Assembly (NCBI GenBank): GCA_947623455.1
Contig: OX392545.1
Location: 22,542,001 to 22,606,000, forward strand
DNA: 64,000 nt
Origin: Mimachlamys varia
Lineage: Eukaryota > Mollusca > Bivalvia > Pectinida > Pectinidae
Reading direction: 5' to 3'
Numbering within the stretch: the stretch's first letter is position 1; each line of letters starts with the position of its first letter. Under the pieces are notes generated by a model, which saw only the letters and a list, made by a program, of their open reading frames with translations, searched no databases and was not told where the DNA came from. Positions 23,014 through 33,699 of this stretch are shown one piece after another. Made by a program: the position numbers and the translations under genes.

Positions 23014-25575
23014 AGGTCATCTGACCCAAAGGGTCAAGATGACCTATAGTTACCGTGCTTCGTCCGTCGTCGTCCGCCGTGCGCCGTCCGCCGTCCGTAA
23101 ACTTTTCACATTTCAAACTTCTTCTCAAGTTCTACCAATGGGAATAAGCTGAAACTTGGCTGAAATGATCCTGAGATGGTCCTGACCAAGTGTTGTTATT
23201 TTTTGGGTTGGTCCGAAATCCAAGATGGCCGCCAGAGCCGCCATCTTGAAAAACACATTTTCAACTTCTTCTCAAGTTCTACCAGTGGGATTAAGATGAA
23301 ACTTGGCTGAAATGATCCTGAGATGGTCCTGACCAAGTGTTGTTATTTTTTGGGTTGGTCCGAAATCCAAGATGGCCGCCATAGCAGACATCTTGAAAAA
23401 CACATATTAAACTTCTTCTACAGTTCCACTGGTACCTGTGAGCTGAAAATTAGTAGGGATGTTCAGGAAGGGCAGCCCATAAAATGTTGTTATTTTTCGG
23501 GTCCGAAAAACTCTCGACATTTGTGCCATGGCGGCCATTTTGTGACATGATTGCGCAATCACTGTTTTCCTGAACAACACCTATTTTAAACTTCTTCTTA
23601 AGTTCTACCACTGGGATTAAGCTGAAACTTGGCTGAAATGATCCTGAGATAGTCCTGACCAAGTGTTGTTATTTTTCGGGTCGGTCCGAAATCCAAGATG
23701 GCCGCCAGAGCCGCCATCTTGAAAAACACATTTTCAACTTCTTCTCAAGTTCTACCAGTGTGATTAAGATGAAACTTGGCTGAAATGATCCTGAGATGGT
23801 CCTGACCAAGTGTTGTTATTTTTCGGGTCGGTCCGAAATCCAAGATGGCCGCCATAGCAGACATCTTGAAAAACACATATTAAACTTCTTCTACAGTTCC
23901 ACTGGTACCTGTGAGCTGAAAATTGGTAGGGATGTTCAGGAAGGGCAGCCCATAAAATGTTGTTATTTTTCGGGTCCGAAAAACTCTCGACATTTGTGCC
24001 ATGGCGGCCATTTTGTGACATGATTGCGCAATCACTGTTTTCCTGAACAACACCTATTTTAAACTTCTTCTTAAGTTCTACCACTGGGATTAAGCTGAAA
24101 CTTGGCTGAAATGATCCTGAGATAGTCCTGACCAAGTGTTGTTATTTTTCTGGTCGGTCCGAAATCCAAGATGGCCGCCAGAGCCGCCATCTTGAAAAAC
24201 ACATTTTCAACTTCTTCTCAAGTTCTACCAGTGGGATTAAGATGAAACTTGGCTGAAATGATCCTGAGATGGTCCTGACCAAGTGTTGTTATTTTTTGGG
24301 TTGGTCCAAAATCCAAGATGGCCGCCAGAGCCGCCATCTTGAAAAACACATTTCCAACTTCTTCTCAAGTTCTACCTGTGGGATTAAGCTGAAACTTCGC
24401 TGAAATTATCCTGAGATGGTCCTGACCATGAGTTGTTACTTTTCGGTCGGTTCGAAATCCAAGATGGCCGCCATGGCCGCCATCTTACAAAACACATTTC
24501 CAACTTCTTCTCAAGTTCTACCTGTGGGATTAAGCTAAAACTTGGCTGAAGTGATTCTGAGATTGTCCTGACCAAGTGTTGTTATTTTTCAGGTTGGTCG
24601 GAAATCCAAGATGGCCTTCAGAGCCGCCATCTTGAAAAACACATTTCAAACTTCTTCTCAAGTTCTACCTGTGTGATTAAGCTGAAACTTGGCTAACATG
24701 ATCCTGAGATGGTCCTGATCAAGTATTGTTACTTTTTGGGTCGGTCCGAAATCCAAGATGGCTGCCAGAGCCGCAATCTTGAAAAACACGTTTCCAACTT
24801 CTTATCAAGTTCTACCACTGGGATTAAGCTGAAACTTGGCTGAAATGATCCTGAGATGGTCCTGACCAAGTGTTGTTACATTTCGGGTTGGTCCAAAATC
24901 CAAGATGGCCGCCAGATTCGCCATCTTGAAAAACAAAATTGCCGTCCGTAAACTTTTCACATTTTAAACTTCTTCTCAAGTTCTATCCGTGGGATTGAGC
25001 TGAAACTTGCTAGAAATGATCCTTAGGTGGACCTGACCAAGTGTTGTTATTTTTCAACTCCGTTGGAATTAAAAGATGGCCGCCATGGCCGCCATTTTGA
25101 AAACACATTTTAAACTTCTTCTCAAGTTTCACCAGTGCTATTGAGCTTAAACTTGCACGAAATTATCCTCAGATAGTCCCAACCAAATGTTATTTATCGG
25201 GTCCGTCAGACATCCAAGATGGCTGCCACAGCCCCCATTTTGCATCCACATCTAACACTTTCCATGATCTGAAACTTGCCTAAAATGATTCTGACCAAAT
25301 GTTATTTTTCGCACTGTTCCGAAGAAATCCATGATCATCACCATCTTGAAAACCACATTTGTGTGGCATATTGTTACATGATTGTATTACTAATTCCTAG
25401 AGGAGAGGAATTTATATAAGCTATTAGCTTGTTTTCCAATCCTCACTATTTGTATAATTTCTATATATGTAATATACATGTACACTGATGGAAATAAAAT
25501 ATTGTTTAAACTAATTCCATAATGGTATCACAATTGGTAGTCAGATGACCGTTAAGGCCCTTGGGCCTCTTGTTT
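23014..25575. repeat. 2.5-kb composite repeat of about 13 monomers of 146 bp
   Basis: Monomers contain 'acttggctgaaatgatcctga', 'gtgttgttatttttcgggt' and 'ccaagatggccgcc', repeating at 146-150 bp with occasional 171-182-bp units. A three-monomer block (about 23191-23665) is duplicated almost exactly at 23666-24137 (about 474 bp). Most monomers can form a CAAGATGGC/GCCATCTTG hairpin. The unit is bounded by ggtcatctgac (23015) and its complement (25540-25550), followed by 'ggcccttgggcctcttgtt', a phrase that recurs at 35.2 and 46.7 kb. Probably a non-autonomous element. Overlapping ORFs are repeat artefacts. Confidence 0.85.
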
Positions 25576-26002
25576 TTTTTTCTCGCTCCTAATTTTCTCC
25601 TGATTTTTAATATTAAGACACATCATTTAGTATAAATTGATAGAAGTGCTATAACAATTAGATCTAAGTCAATAAATAAATATCATATGGTACAGTTAAA
25701 TTGGGTTTCCTAATCTTTTGTTCGTTTTATTTCCCAATGAAAATTGTCCTTGTCTGCGAGTTTTATCCAGTCAAAAAAATTAAGGCCTAATTGAAGTTAA
25801 AATTCCTCCAAAATCAACACCTTCCAACATTAAACATGTTACTAACAGCAATAGCGTTGACATCGTCACGGATAGTGACAACTATCAGTATATTGGCCCC
25901 AGCAAAGCGGAATCGGCGGAGTCATTTTACTATATCAACATTTGAATTGTTTTTAATGTCAACACCAGTACCTGATTGAGTCAATTGAATAAACTTAAAA
26001 CA
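25576..26002. other. non-coding left flank of the giant element
   Basis: AT-rich, no supported gene. The insertion target lies at its right end. Confidence 0.4.
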
Positions 26003-26008
26003 TCCCAG
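26003..26008. repeat. target-site duplication, left copy (tcccag)
   Basis: Six bases, identical to 46430-46435, directly abutting the left terminal inverted repeat. Confidence 0.85.
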
Positions 26009-27200
26009 TATGGAACGCCATAGCTGCCTTAAGACCAAGGTTTTATATCATTATGTCGCCAGATTATATCATTATGTCGCCAGATTATATCATTATGTCA
26101 CCATGTTATATCATTATGTCACCATATTATATCATTATGTCGCCATGTTATATCATTATGTCGCCATGTTATATCATTATGTAACCATGTCATATCATTA
26201 TGTGACCATGCTATATCATTATGTGACCATGTTATATCATTATGTCGCCATGTTATATAATTATGTCGCCAGATTATATCATTATGTGACCATGTTATAT
26301 CATTATGTCACCATGTTATATCATTATGTCACCATGCAATATAATTATGTGGCCATGTTATATTATGTGACCATGTTATATCATTATGTCGCCATGTTAT
26401 ATCATTATGTCGCCAGATTATATCATTATGTGACCAGATTATATCATTATGTCACCATGTTATATCATTATGTCGCCATGTTATATCATTATGTCGCCAT
26501 GTTATATAATTATGTCGCCAGATTATATCATTATGTGACCATGTTATATCATTATGTAACCATGTTATATCATTATGTGACCAGATTATATCATTATGTC
26601 ACCAGATTATATCATTATGTCGCCAGATTATATCATTATGTCGCCATGTTATATCATTATGTCGCCAGATTATATCATTATGTGACCAGATTATATCATT
26701 ATGTCACCATATTATATCATTATGTCGCCAGATTATATCATTATGTCGCCATGTTATATCATTATGTCGCCAGATTATATCATTATGTGACCAGATTATA
26801 TCATTATGTCACCATGTTATATCATTATGTCACCATGTTATATCATTATGTCGCCATGTTATATAATTATGTCGCCAGATTATATCATTATGTGACCATG
26901 TTATATCATTATGTGACCATGTTATATCATTATGTGACCAGATTATATCATTATGTCACCAGATTATATCATTATGTCGCCAGATTATATCATTATGTCG
27001 CCAGATTATACCATTATGTCACCATGTTATATCATTATGTCACCATGTTATATCATTATGTCGCCACATCATTGCATCATGTCACCATGATATATAATTG
27101 TGTCGCCAAGTTATGGAGACGTTTTTCATTAAGACTACTCGGAAAGCATTCGGATTTCACGTTACAGTCAAACGCAAGCAAGATCCCGATCAACATCGGC
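26009..27200 (+). repeat. left terminal inverted repeat of the giant element (1.19 kb)
   Basis: Matches the reverse complement of 45633-46429. It consists of a unique tip of about 32 bp, the 21-bp array, and an inner unique block of about 130 bp (27070-27200) with only a few substitutions against the right copy. The first 14 bases form a small hairpin (TATGG-aacg-CCATA). Inner homology weakens after 'catcggc' at 27194-27200, with a scattered match to about 27217. The inner block may house the promoter or first exon of the inward-facing gene. Confidence 0.9.
26044..27067 (+). repeat. 21-bp minisatellite, about 49 copies
   Basis: Unit TTATATCATTATGTCGCCATG with variation confined mostly to two spots: GTCGCC/GTCACC/GTGACC/GTAACC and ATG/AGA. 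One unit is 3 bp short (near 26355). Because 21 is a multiple of three and the unit lacks stops, a long open frame (26010-27245) crosses it. This is a consequence of the period and not evidence of a protein. Likely subterminal transposase-binding sites. Confidence 0.92.
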
Positions 27201-27615
27201 AAAAAACTCCATTGTTGTTGGAGCAGGAAGGTACGGAATTCATAATTATTCACTGTAGGCAGAGGCCTTTATTTCTATCTATGTGGTATATTTTTGTGAC
27301 GTCGATACAATAGGCCTACATGAACTTTATTGTGCCCCGATCGTCCAGCGGAGTATTTAAGAAAAATAGACTGAATTTTCCAGAAATTCGCATCAAAATA
27401 TCGTTTGATTAGAAAAAATTGGCAAGTTTCAACGAGGTTAATACAAAGGTCCTTGAAATAATATGTGTTTCAGCATACCAGGTAATTATGACTATTTATA
27501 GAATAAATCAGAAAAAACTGATGAACCTTAAGGGGAGGTTGAAGGATGACATTTAATATTAATTACATTCATGAGTTTGCCTTTTTTCATCTTTAGGAAG
27601 ACTTGTCTTGTCATC
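27201..27615 (+). promoter_or_regulatory. leader region of the integrase gene, likely containing an intron
   Basis: A polypyrimidine-AG acceptor (ttttttcatctttag, AG at 27595-27596) lies 19 bp before the start codon. A possible donor is AG|GTACGG at 27231, just inside the inverted repeat, giving a leader intron of about 366 bp. The donor is only moderate and no TATA box was identified with confidence. Confidence 0.4.
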
Positions 27616-28965
27616 ATGGATGAAATGGAGAAAGTGCTCAAAAGGAATGGCATGGAAGACTGTACCAAAACATTTGTTCAACAGAACATATGTCCTGATA
27701 TTGTATGCTGTCTAAGCGAACAGGAATTTCAGCTTCTTGGAGTTAGTAACAAGACAGATATGGTAAAGCTACGCAATGATTGTGTAAAGTATGGGTCAGT
27801 TCAGCCTCAGAAGATAAAGAGATATGCAGGACCACCTGAATATGATATAAATAAATATACTTTACAAAAGTATCTAGGCGACGGATTTCAAGTCTGCGAC
27901 ATAGCAAAATTACTTTCAGTATCTGAAAGGACAATTTACAGAAGAATGGAACAATTTGGCTTATCAAAGCATGATTTTTCGGATATGTCATCAGATAATC
28001 TTGACGAGCATGTTGGTGATCTTATCAAACAATTTCCGTTTTGTGGTGAAATTTTATTGGGACAGATGCTGCGTTCAAGAGGAGTTTTGGTACAGCGTTG
28101 CCGACTTCGGGAGAGTATCCGTCACCTTGATGAATCAGGAGTAGCGGAAAGAAAGAATGGGAGGCTACACAGGCGCATATACAATGTGAAAGGACCAAAT
28201 GACCTGTGGCATATTGACACCAATCATAAACTTATCAGGTGGAAGCTCATCATAGCTGGAGGCGTTGATGGGTTTAGTCGTATGGTTACATTTCTCCAAT
28301 GTACTGATAATAATCAAGCTGCAACACTTCTGCAGTGTTTCACTTCAGCAGTTACTAAATTTGGTTTACCTCTACGAGTCAGGTCTGATAAAGGATTGGA
28401 AAATGTAGCAATTGCAGAGTTTATGATTGCAAAACGAGGCATTGCTAACAGAAGTATGATTACAGGAAAAAGTGTGCACAACCAACGTATTGAGCGACTT
28501 TGGCGGGATGTCTATACTGGCGTATTGGCATACTATTATCAACTATTTTTTTACATGGAAGATGCAGGAATTTTAGATCCCTTAAGTGATAATCATATTG
28601 CAGCTCTACATTATGTATTTCTACCAAAAATTAATGAGAAATTACAAATTTGGGCAAATGCTTGGGCAGGCCATCGTCTACGAACAGTTGGATCTTCACC
28701 TCGCGTTTTATGGATCTCTGGACAGCTACAACACCCAGTGGGAATTGATGCAGTAGACTTGAATCTTTACGGTGTTGAAGGTTTCATCGACACAATTTCA
28801 GATGATGATGGTAGTGAACGGCCTATTATTGGTCCAACTGCAAGCCGAGTGCTGAATGTGGCTTGTCGTGAAGAACTTGACTCGAACATATCATCTTCTT
28901 GGACATCCAACAGTTTTGGAATGGATGTGTATTCAAGTGCCTTAGATATTATCAACACACATTGA
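27616..28965 (+). CDS. SAM-like/HTH/integrase-core transposase (449 aa)
   Basis: Predicted to cut the element ends and join them to target DNA. I start at the Met at 27616 (MDEMEKVLKRNG), because the upstream 15 codons cross a splice acceptor. Residues 1-56 are SAM-like (FVQQNICPDIV, LSEQEFQLLGV). Residues about 82-116 form a helix-turn-helix (DIAKLLSVSERTIYRRM). The integrase core spans about 190-360. The catalytic triad reads Asp201 (LWHIDTNHK), Asp258 (VRSDKGLEN) and Glu293 (HNQRIERLWRD), with 34 residues between the last two, as in retroviral and IS3-type integrases. The C-terminus is acidic (DDDGSERPIIGP). The frame is intact. A polyadenylation signal AATAAA lies at 29171. The family resembles the integrase-core proteins widespread in fish, coral and mollusc genomes. 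Confidence 0.88.
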   Translation: MDEMEKVLKRNGMEDCTKTFVQQNICPDIVCCLSEQEFQLLGVSNKTDMVKLRNDCVKYGSVQPQKIKRYAGPPEYDINKYTLQKYLGDGFQVCDIAKLLSVSERTIYRRMEQFGLSKHDFSDMSSDNLDEHVGDLIKQFPFCGEILLGQMLRSRGVLVQRCRLRESIRHLDESGVAERKNGRLHRRIYNVKGPNDLWHIDTNHKLIRWKLIIAGGVDGFSRMVTFLQCTDNNQAATLLQCFTSAVTKFGLPLRVRSDKGLENVAIAEFMIAKRGIANRSMITGKSVHNQRIERLWRDVYTGVLAYYYQLFFYMEDAGILDPLSDNHIAALHYVFLPKINEKLQIWANAWAGHRLRTVGSSPRVLWISGQLQHPVGIDAVDLNLYGVEGFIDTISDDDGSERPIIGPTASRVLNVACREELDSNISSSWTSNSFGMDVYSSALDIINTH

Positions 28966-31859
28966 TTAATAGATGGATCTTGGTTCTAATAACTTCCAAT
29001 AAGCTTCTAAAAGCTCAAGAGATGAACAAAAATTGAAAATGCAAGACATCACATCATCTCAGACTCTGAATGTGTAGGTTTCTAACTTTGAATGGAGTTT
29101 TATGGAAATTTTGTGAGAATACAAATACACCGTACATGTTTATGAAACATCTCTGTGCATTACCCATGCTAATAAAATAATTGATGTGGGGCTAGTTTTG
29201 CTAAACACAAAACCTTAACATTATTGATGACGTCGGAAAAGAAACAATTATGTGCCTCCTTTCCCTCATCTGTCTAAGGCAACATAGACACTTCATTAGA
29301 ACGAAAACAGTTCAGGAAATCTACAAAGTGCCATTACACAAATAAACTTGGTTTTCAAACCTCATGTTTAGTAGTCCATTCACTTATTGTAATGAACATT
29401 CCTATGAAGTTTTGAATAAATCTGTTATTTATATTGTTGCCTGCACTGTGAGCTAGTGAAGTTCGAGTCGATTGGCCTAAGGGAACTAGAGTAATTGCAT
29501 GGAAACCAATTTTCTATTAATAGTAACAGTAATAGTGATCTTGACCTTTGAAGCTAAAAGCAATCCCAAGCAAGCACTTCTGGTAAGGATGAAGTTTGAG
29601 TTTGATTGGCCCATGGGAACTCAAGTTATCGCACGAAAACCAGTTTTCTATTAATAGTAACAGTGACCTTGGCCTTTGAACCTGAAAAGCAATCCCAAGC
29701 AAGCACTTTTACAGAAAAAGTACTTTAGTTATTCAGGAGAAACTGTTGTATCAAATTCCGTAACTTCCTTAACTTTTCGTTAAACAAAGGGCTATAACTC
29801 TTTAAAATGAAGTCTGACAAAACTGGCAATGAAACTTCATCGAGCTCTTAAGGTGTTTAACATTGTCTCCATGTTTGAAGAAAATTGGATAATATTGTTC
29901 CAGTTATTGCACAGAAACTGCAGAAAATGTTTTTCCCCTCCATTAATCAAAGGGCCATAACTCTGCCAAAAGTTGCGATCAAACTTAGCCGGACCCTTTA
30001 GGCATTTGACCTTGTCACAAAATTTGGATAATAATTGTTCTAGTTGTTGGCACAGAAACTGTAGGAAATGACATTTTTCATTGATCAAGGGGCCATAACT
30101 CCGATCGAACTTGACGGAGCCGTCAAGCATTTTACCATATGTCACAAAGTTTGAAGAAATGAAATTTGTTCCAGTCATTGCCCGGAAATGAAGCGCGACA
30201 GACGGACAAACCCAAACTTTGCTTTGCTTTGCTTAAAAGCAGGGGATAAAAAATGGTTATAACTTGTGTCCGAGCTCTCATGGCAAAACACCTCTCTATG
30301 AGTTAAAATATTTCATTAAAATTACTGAATTATTGAGCAGAATCTATTTTGGCAAATCCAAAAGGATTTATATCATAACTATATATAATGCAAAAATAAA
30401 TTTGGTTGTTGCTAAAGTGTGTTGCAAGCTCTCGTGGTTATTAACTTTTCTGAAAAAGATTCAATTTATCCATTACAACAACAAAAGCGAACTTGTGTGT
30501 GTTGTTTAATTACACAACTTTTCTCAGTAGATGGGGGAGAATTGCATGACCTGTTGAAAGAGAAATAAAATCACTTAACTCCAGAATAATGAGATGGATT
30601 GTGTTTAATGACAACATAAACGCATACAAAGTACATGAATACATGTATATACCCAGGTAATTCATAAGGTTAGGTAGCAAATCATCATTTTGCGGTATTT
30701 GATAGTAGTTCTTTAAATGCATATGTGTACAATGTATGTGGAATATCAAAGTATATATCCTAACAAGATTTGTCTTTGTACTGTAATCATTTTAGTGTTC
30801 AGATGTTACAGTTACAAATGAACACAAGAGGCTCGAGAGGATTCAGCTCAATATCAAACTTGAGCTCAGATGTCTAAAAGTACTTGCTTGCCAACTTTCA
30901 CAAAAAAATCTGTTTTTTTTAAGCAAGCTACAAAATGTATGCTACACAAACCAAAGTATAATATCATTACGCAAAAATTGATCCACAATAACAAAACCCC
31001 TATGTTACACATAGTACTGCAACAAATTTTTGCGTTTTTTGAGCAAGAACAAAAAAGTCTTCTATTTTCTAAAAAGCAAACGAAGGGCCATAACCCAGTT
31101 AAAATATTGACAGATTTAGCTCAATATTGAACTTCAACTCATTTTTTTGTATTTTGTACATGCTCACAAAGTTTTAAAAAATTCAAATGATAATTTCTAT
31201 TGTAAATATGCATGTAGGGGTTCTATTTCATATCAGAGGAGTTGTTTCAAAAGTTTAATTTGACTCCTATTTAAAACAAAAAACCACTCGAGCTTTATCT
31301 ATTAAAGAGCATGCAGCCACCTAATAATATTGAAACATTTTGTCCATTGGTTATTAGAATTTGCGTGTACAAAGGCCACTAGAGTAGTACTTCAACGGCC
31401 CCTTTAATTGGCACACTCGCCGAGACCTAACACATTTTGTACAGCACAACAATTTTGTACAGCACAACAATGTCTGATTAATGTATAATGACATAACACA
31501 AAATTTACATTTTACATCACATACCTTCAATTGTCAAAATCAAAGATGGTTGCCTATCGGCCATCTTGTTTTCCGATCACGCCCAAAATGCAATATGCAC
31601 AACAATTTTAAACTCAAACATGAAATTAACAATTTTGGTAAAGGACCTCAAGACCCTCCAATCTTATTTGATTCCACCATATCGGAGTACAGAGAAGATT
31701 ATTGGAATTTTAGTTAATTTGACTTTTGGGTCCAGGACCTTCGATCCCTTCCATCTTTGCAGATTAATTGATTCTACCATATTTGTGAGTTGAGATGAAG
31801 GATTTTAAAATATTATATATAACAGTCAATTAGACATGCACTTCAGGTCCCAGTGAGCG

Positions 31860-32065
31860 GGGTTGGTTTGTTTATAGTTTTACAGCCTGGATCATTTAAG
31901 GATGTGCCAGGTTTTAGAAGTGGGGGGAAAGTTGGGAGTACATTTTGTACCAGGAGAAAAAACACAGACCTGCTATCAGTACCTGGCAACTGCTCCAGGT
32001 GGGTTTCAAACTTGTGACCCAGAGATGGAAGGCTAGTGGTATTATGTCAGGGACATCATAGACTT
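31860..32065 (+). repeat. dispersed repeat copy nested in the giant element
   Basis: Same family as 21715-21895 ('aaggatgtgccaggtttt', 'acagacctgc.atcagtacctggcaactgc'). The 3' half is shared with 48430-48590. Confidence 0.65.
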
Positions 32066-32334
32066 ATTGTTATTAAGAATTCCTTTATGAGTAACCCATG
32101 TGGTCTTCAAGTCCTTAAAAATATCTTAGTCTATTTGTCACAAGTGATCTTGATTAAAGGTCAAAGCTATTCATTTGAACTTGGCAGCTCAATACTCTAG
32201 CAGTACCCACATGCCGAATATTAAATCTCTAGCCTGTTTGGTTATTCAGAAGTAGTTTCAAATATTATAGACACTGTGCTCTAGAAAGTAGCATATTAAA
32301 GGCCAAACATCTGACAGGTATGTTGGTCCCAATA

Positions 32335-32475
32335 CAGTTGAACCTGTTAACTTGAAGACCCTGTTTAATTTGAAATGTTTTGTAGGTTCTAACCAGTCTT
32401 TACACTAAGCATACAACTTGAATTTTATCATATTATCCTTTATCATAGTCCTGCTGACTTATAGATGTTTTACTG
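32335..32475. mobile_element. possible degenerate pogo-like MITE (141 bp)
   Basis: Starts CAGTTGAACC after TA and ends GTTTTACTG before TA, so the outer CAGT/ACTG and TA duplication match the 13476-13652 element type. The TIR is poorly preserved beyond the first few bases. Confidence 0.35.
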
Positions 32476-32819
32476 TATAATATTTGAGAAATAATTTATA
32501 ATTTTGCCTCTTTGGCCCTTCGCATCCCTGCATAATAAAAGCCAATAATAGCAGGTCTCTGGGCCTCATGGTTATTGAGAAGACAAAGAAATTTTGAAAC
32601 ATTAAAAGTGTGTTAAAAAATAAACTTCAGGATGTCTGAAGGATGTGTTAAGTTGCACAATATGTGACCAACCACAAAAACATTTAAGGGACCATGAATT
32701 GACGGAATCATGTAATTGCTATCCACCCACATAATAAACACAAGCTTACAATAAGTGTTGCGCCATGCAACACACAGTCCTCTGCTGTCACCTGAATTTT
32801 CCAAGCAACATAGACCTTA

Positions 32820-33310
32820 ATACCTAATGCCATAAATGCCTATTTTTAGTGACAGTGACCTTCATAATTGAGTCTCAAGTTGACGTTTTGACCAAAAATT
32901 CAATCCCACTTTGTAATATTTCATAAGCTATATTATATGAAGTTTCATAAAAATCCATCTACCCTATAGTATCTGTAGAGATAGATTGTATGGAAACCAA
33001 AATTTGGCCATAAATGTCTTTTAGTAACAGTGAACTTCACAGTTGACCTTTTGATCCCAATCTTAATATCACTTTGTTTCCTAAACAGTTATCATTATAT
33101 GAAGTTTCATCAACATCCATCCATCCTATCTTAAGTTATTGTCTGGAAACCAAAATTTGACCATATTATCTATTTTTAGTAAGTGACCATCACAGTCAAC
33201 TGTTTAACCCCAAAATCACTCCCACACTGTATTACCCAGGCCCCATAAACTAAGTCTCATTAAAATCCATCCATCCTATATCAAGTTATTATCTGGAAAC
33301 CAACATCCGG
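32820..33310. repeat. degenerate tandem repeat, units of about 110-130 bp
   Basis: Words 'gaagtttcat.aa.atccat', 'tctggaaaccaaaattt' and 'agtaacagtga' recur about three to four times. Non-coding. Its relation to the transposon (own sequence or nested insert) is unclear. Confidence 0.7.
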
Positions 33311-33699
33311 ACAGACGGAGATAAACAATTAATTGAATATAGGACTATAACCCTAACCCTAATTAAGATAGTTAAGAACAAGCGTCTATCAGAGCTAGCT
33401 AGACCAGTTTATATATTGTAGGCCTCTCAGTTACTGAAAAGTAATTTTAAAATATTTTGGTCGATATAACTCTTTCAAACATAAGTCTGGTCAAGCCAGG
33501 TCATTCTTTGGAAAAAAACATTCAAAGTTTGTATTCCTTCACTAGAGAATGCTACTGTTTTTTGAGAATAAGTTGTTTCAAGGGAAACATTAATGCTGGT
33601 TGGTCGATGGATGCTGAAACACGACCGGTGAGCTATTGACATATGAAGTTCTGTTGAAGTTAAAAAAAGTAACTCCATAGCCAATTCATGGCATGATAA

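Larger units (their letters stand above)
28966..33699. other. interior of the giant element, between the two convergent genes
   Basis: AATAAA at 29171-29176 probably ends the integrase transcript. The rest is non-coding: near-duplicate 115-bp segments at about 29460-29705, 'gggccataactctg' repeats at 29780-30180, a dispersed repeat at 31860-32065, a weak MITE at 32335-32475, and tandem 110-130-bp units at about 32820-33310. No third gene found. Confidence 0.5.

Noticed and set aside
26010..27245. 411-codon ORF of seven-residue repeats (YHYVARL) starting at the tip of the giant element
   Set aside because: The 21-bp array keeps any stop-free frame open. The right inverted repeat shifts frame after the same ATG and is open in two frames, so no particular protein is conserved.
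33340..33365. Telomere-like ataaccctaaccctaatt
   Set aside because: Only about two copies, in ordinary interior sequence. No evidence of a telomeric or interstitial array.
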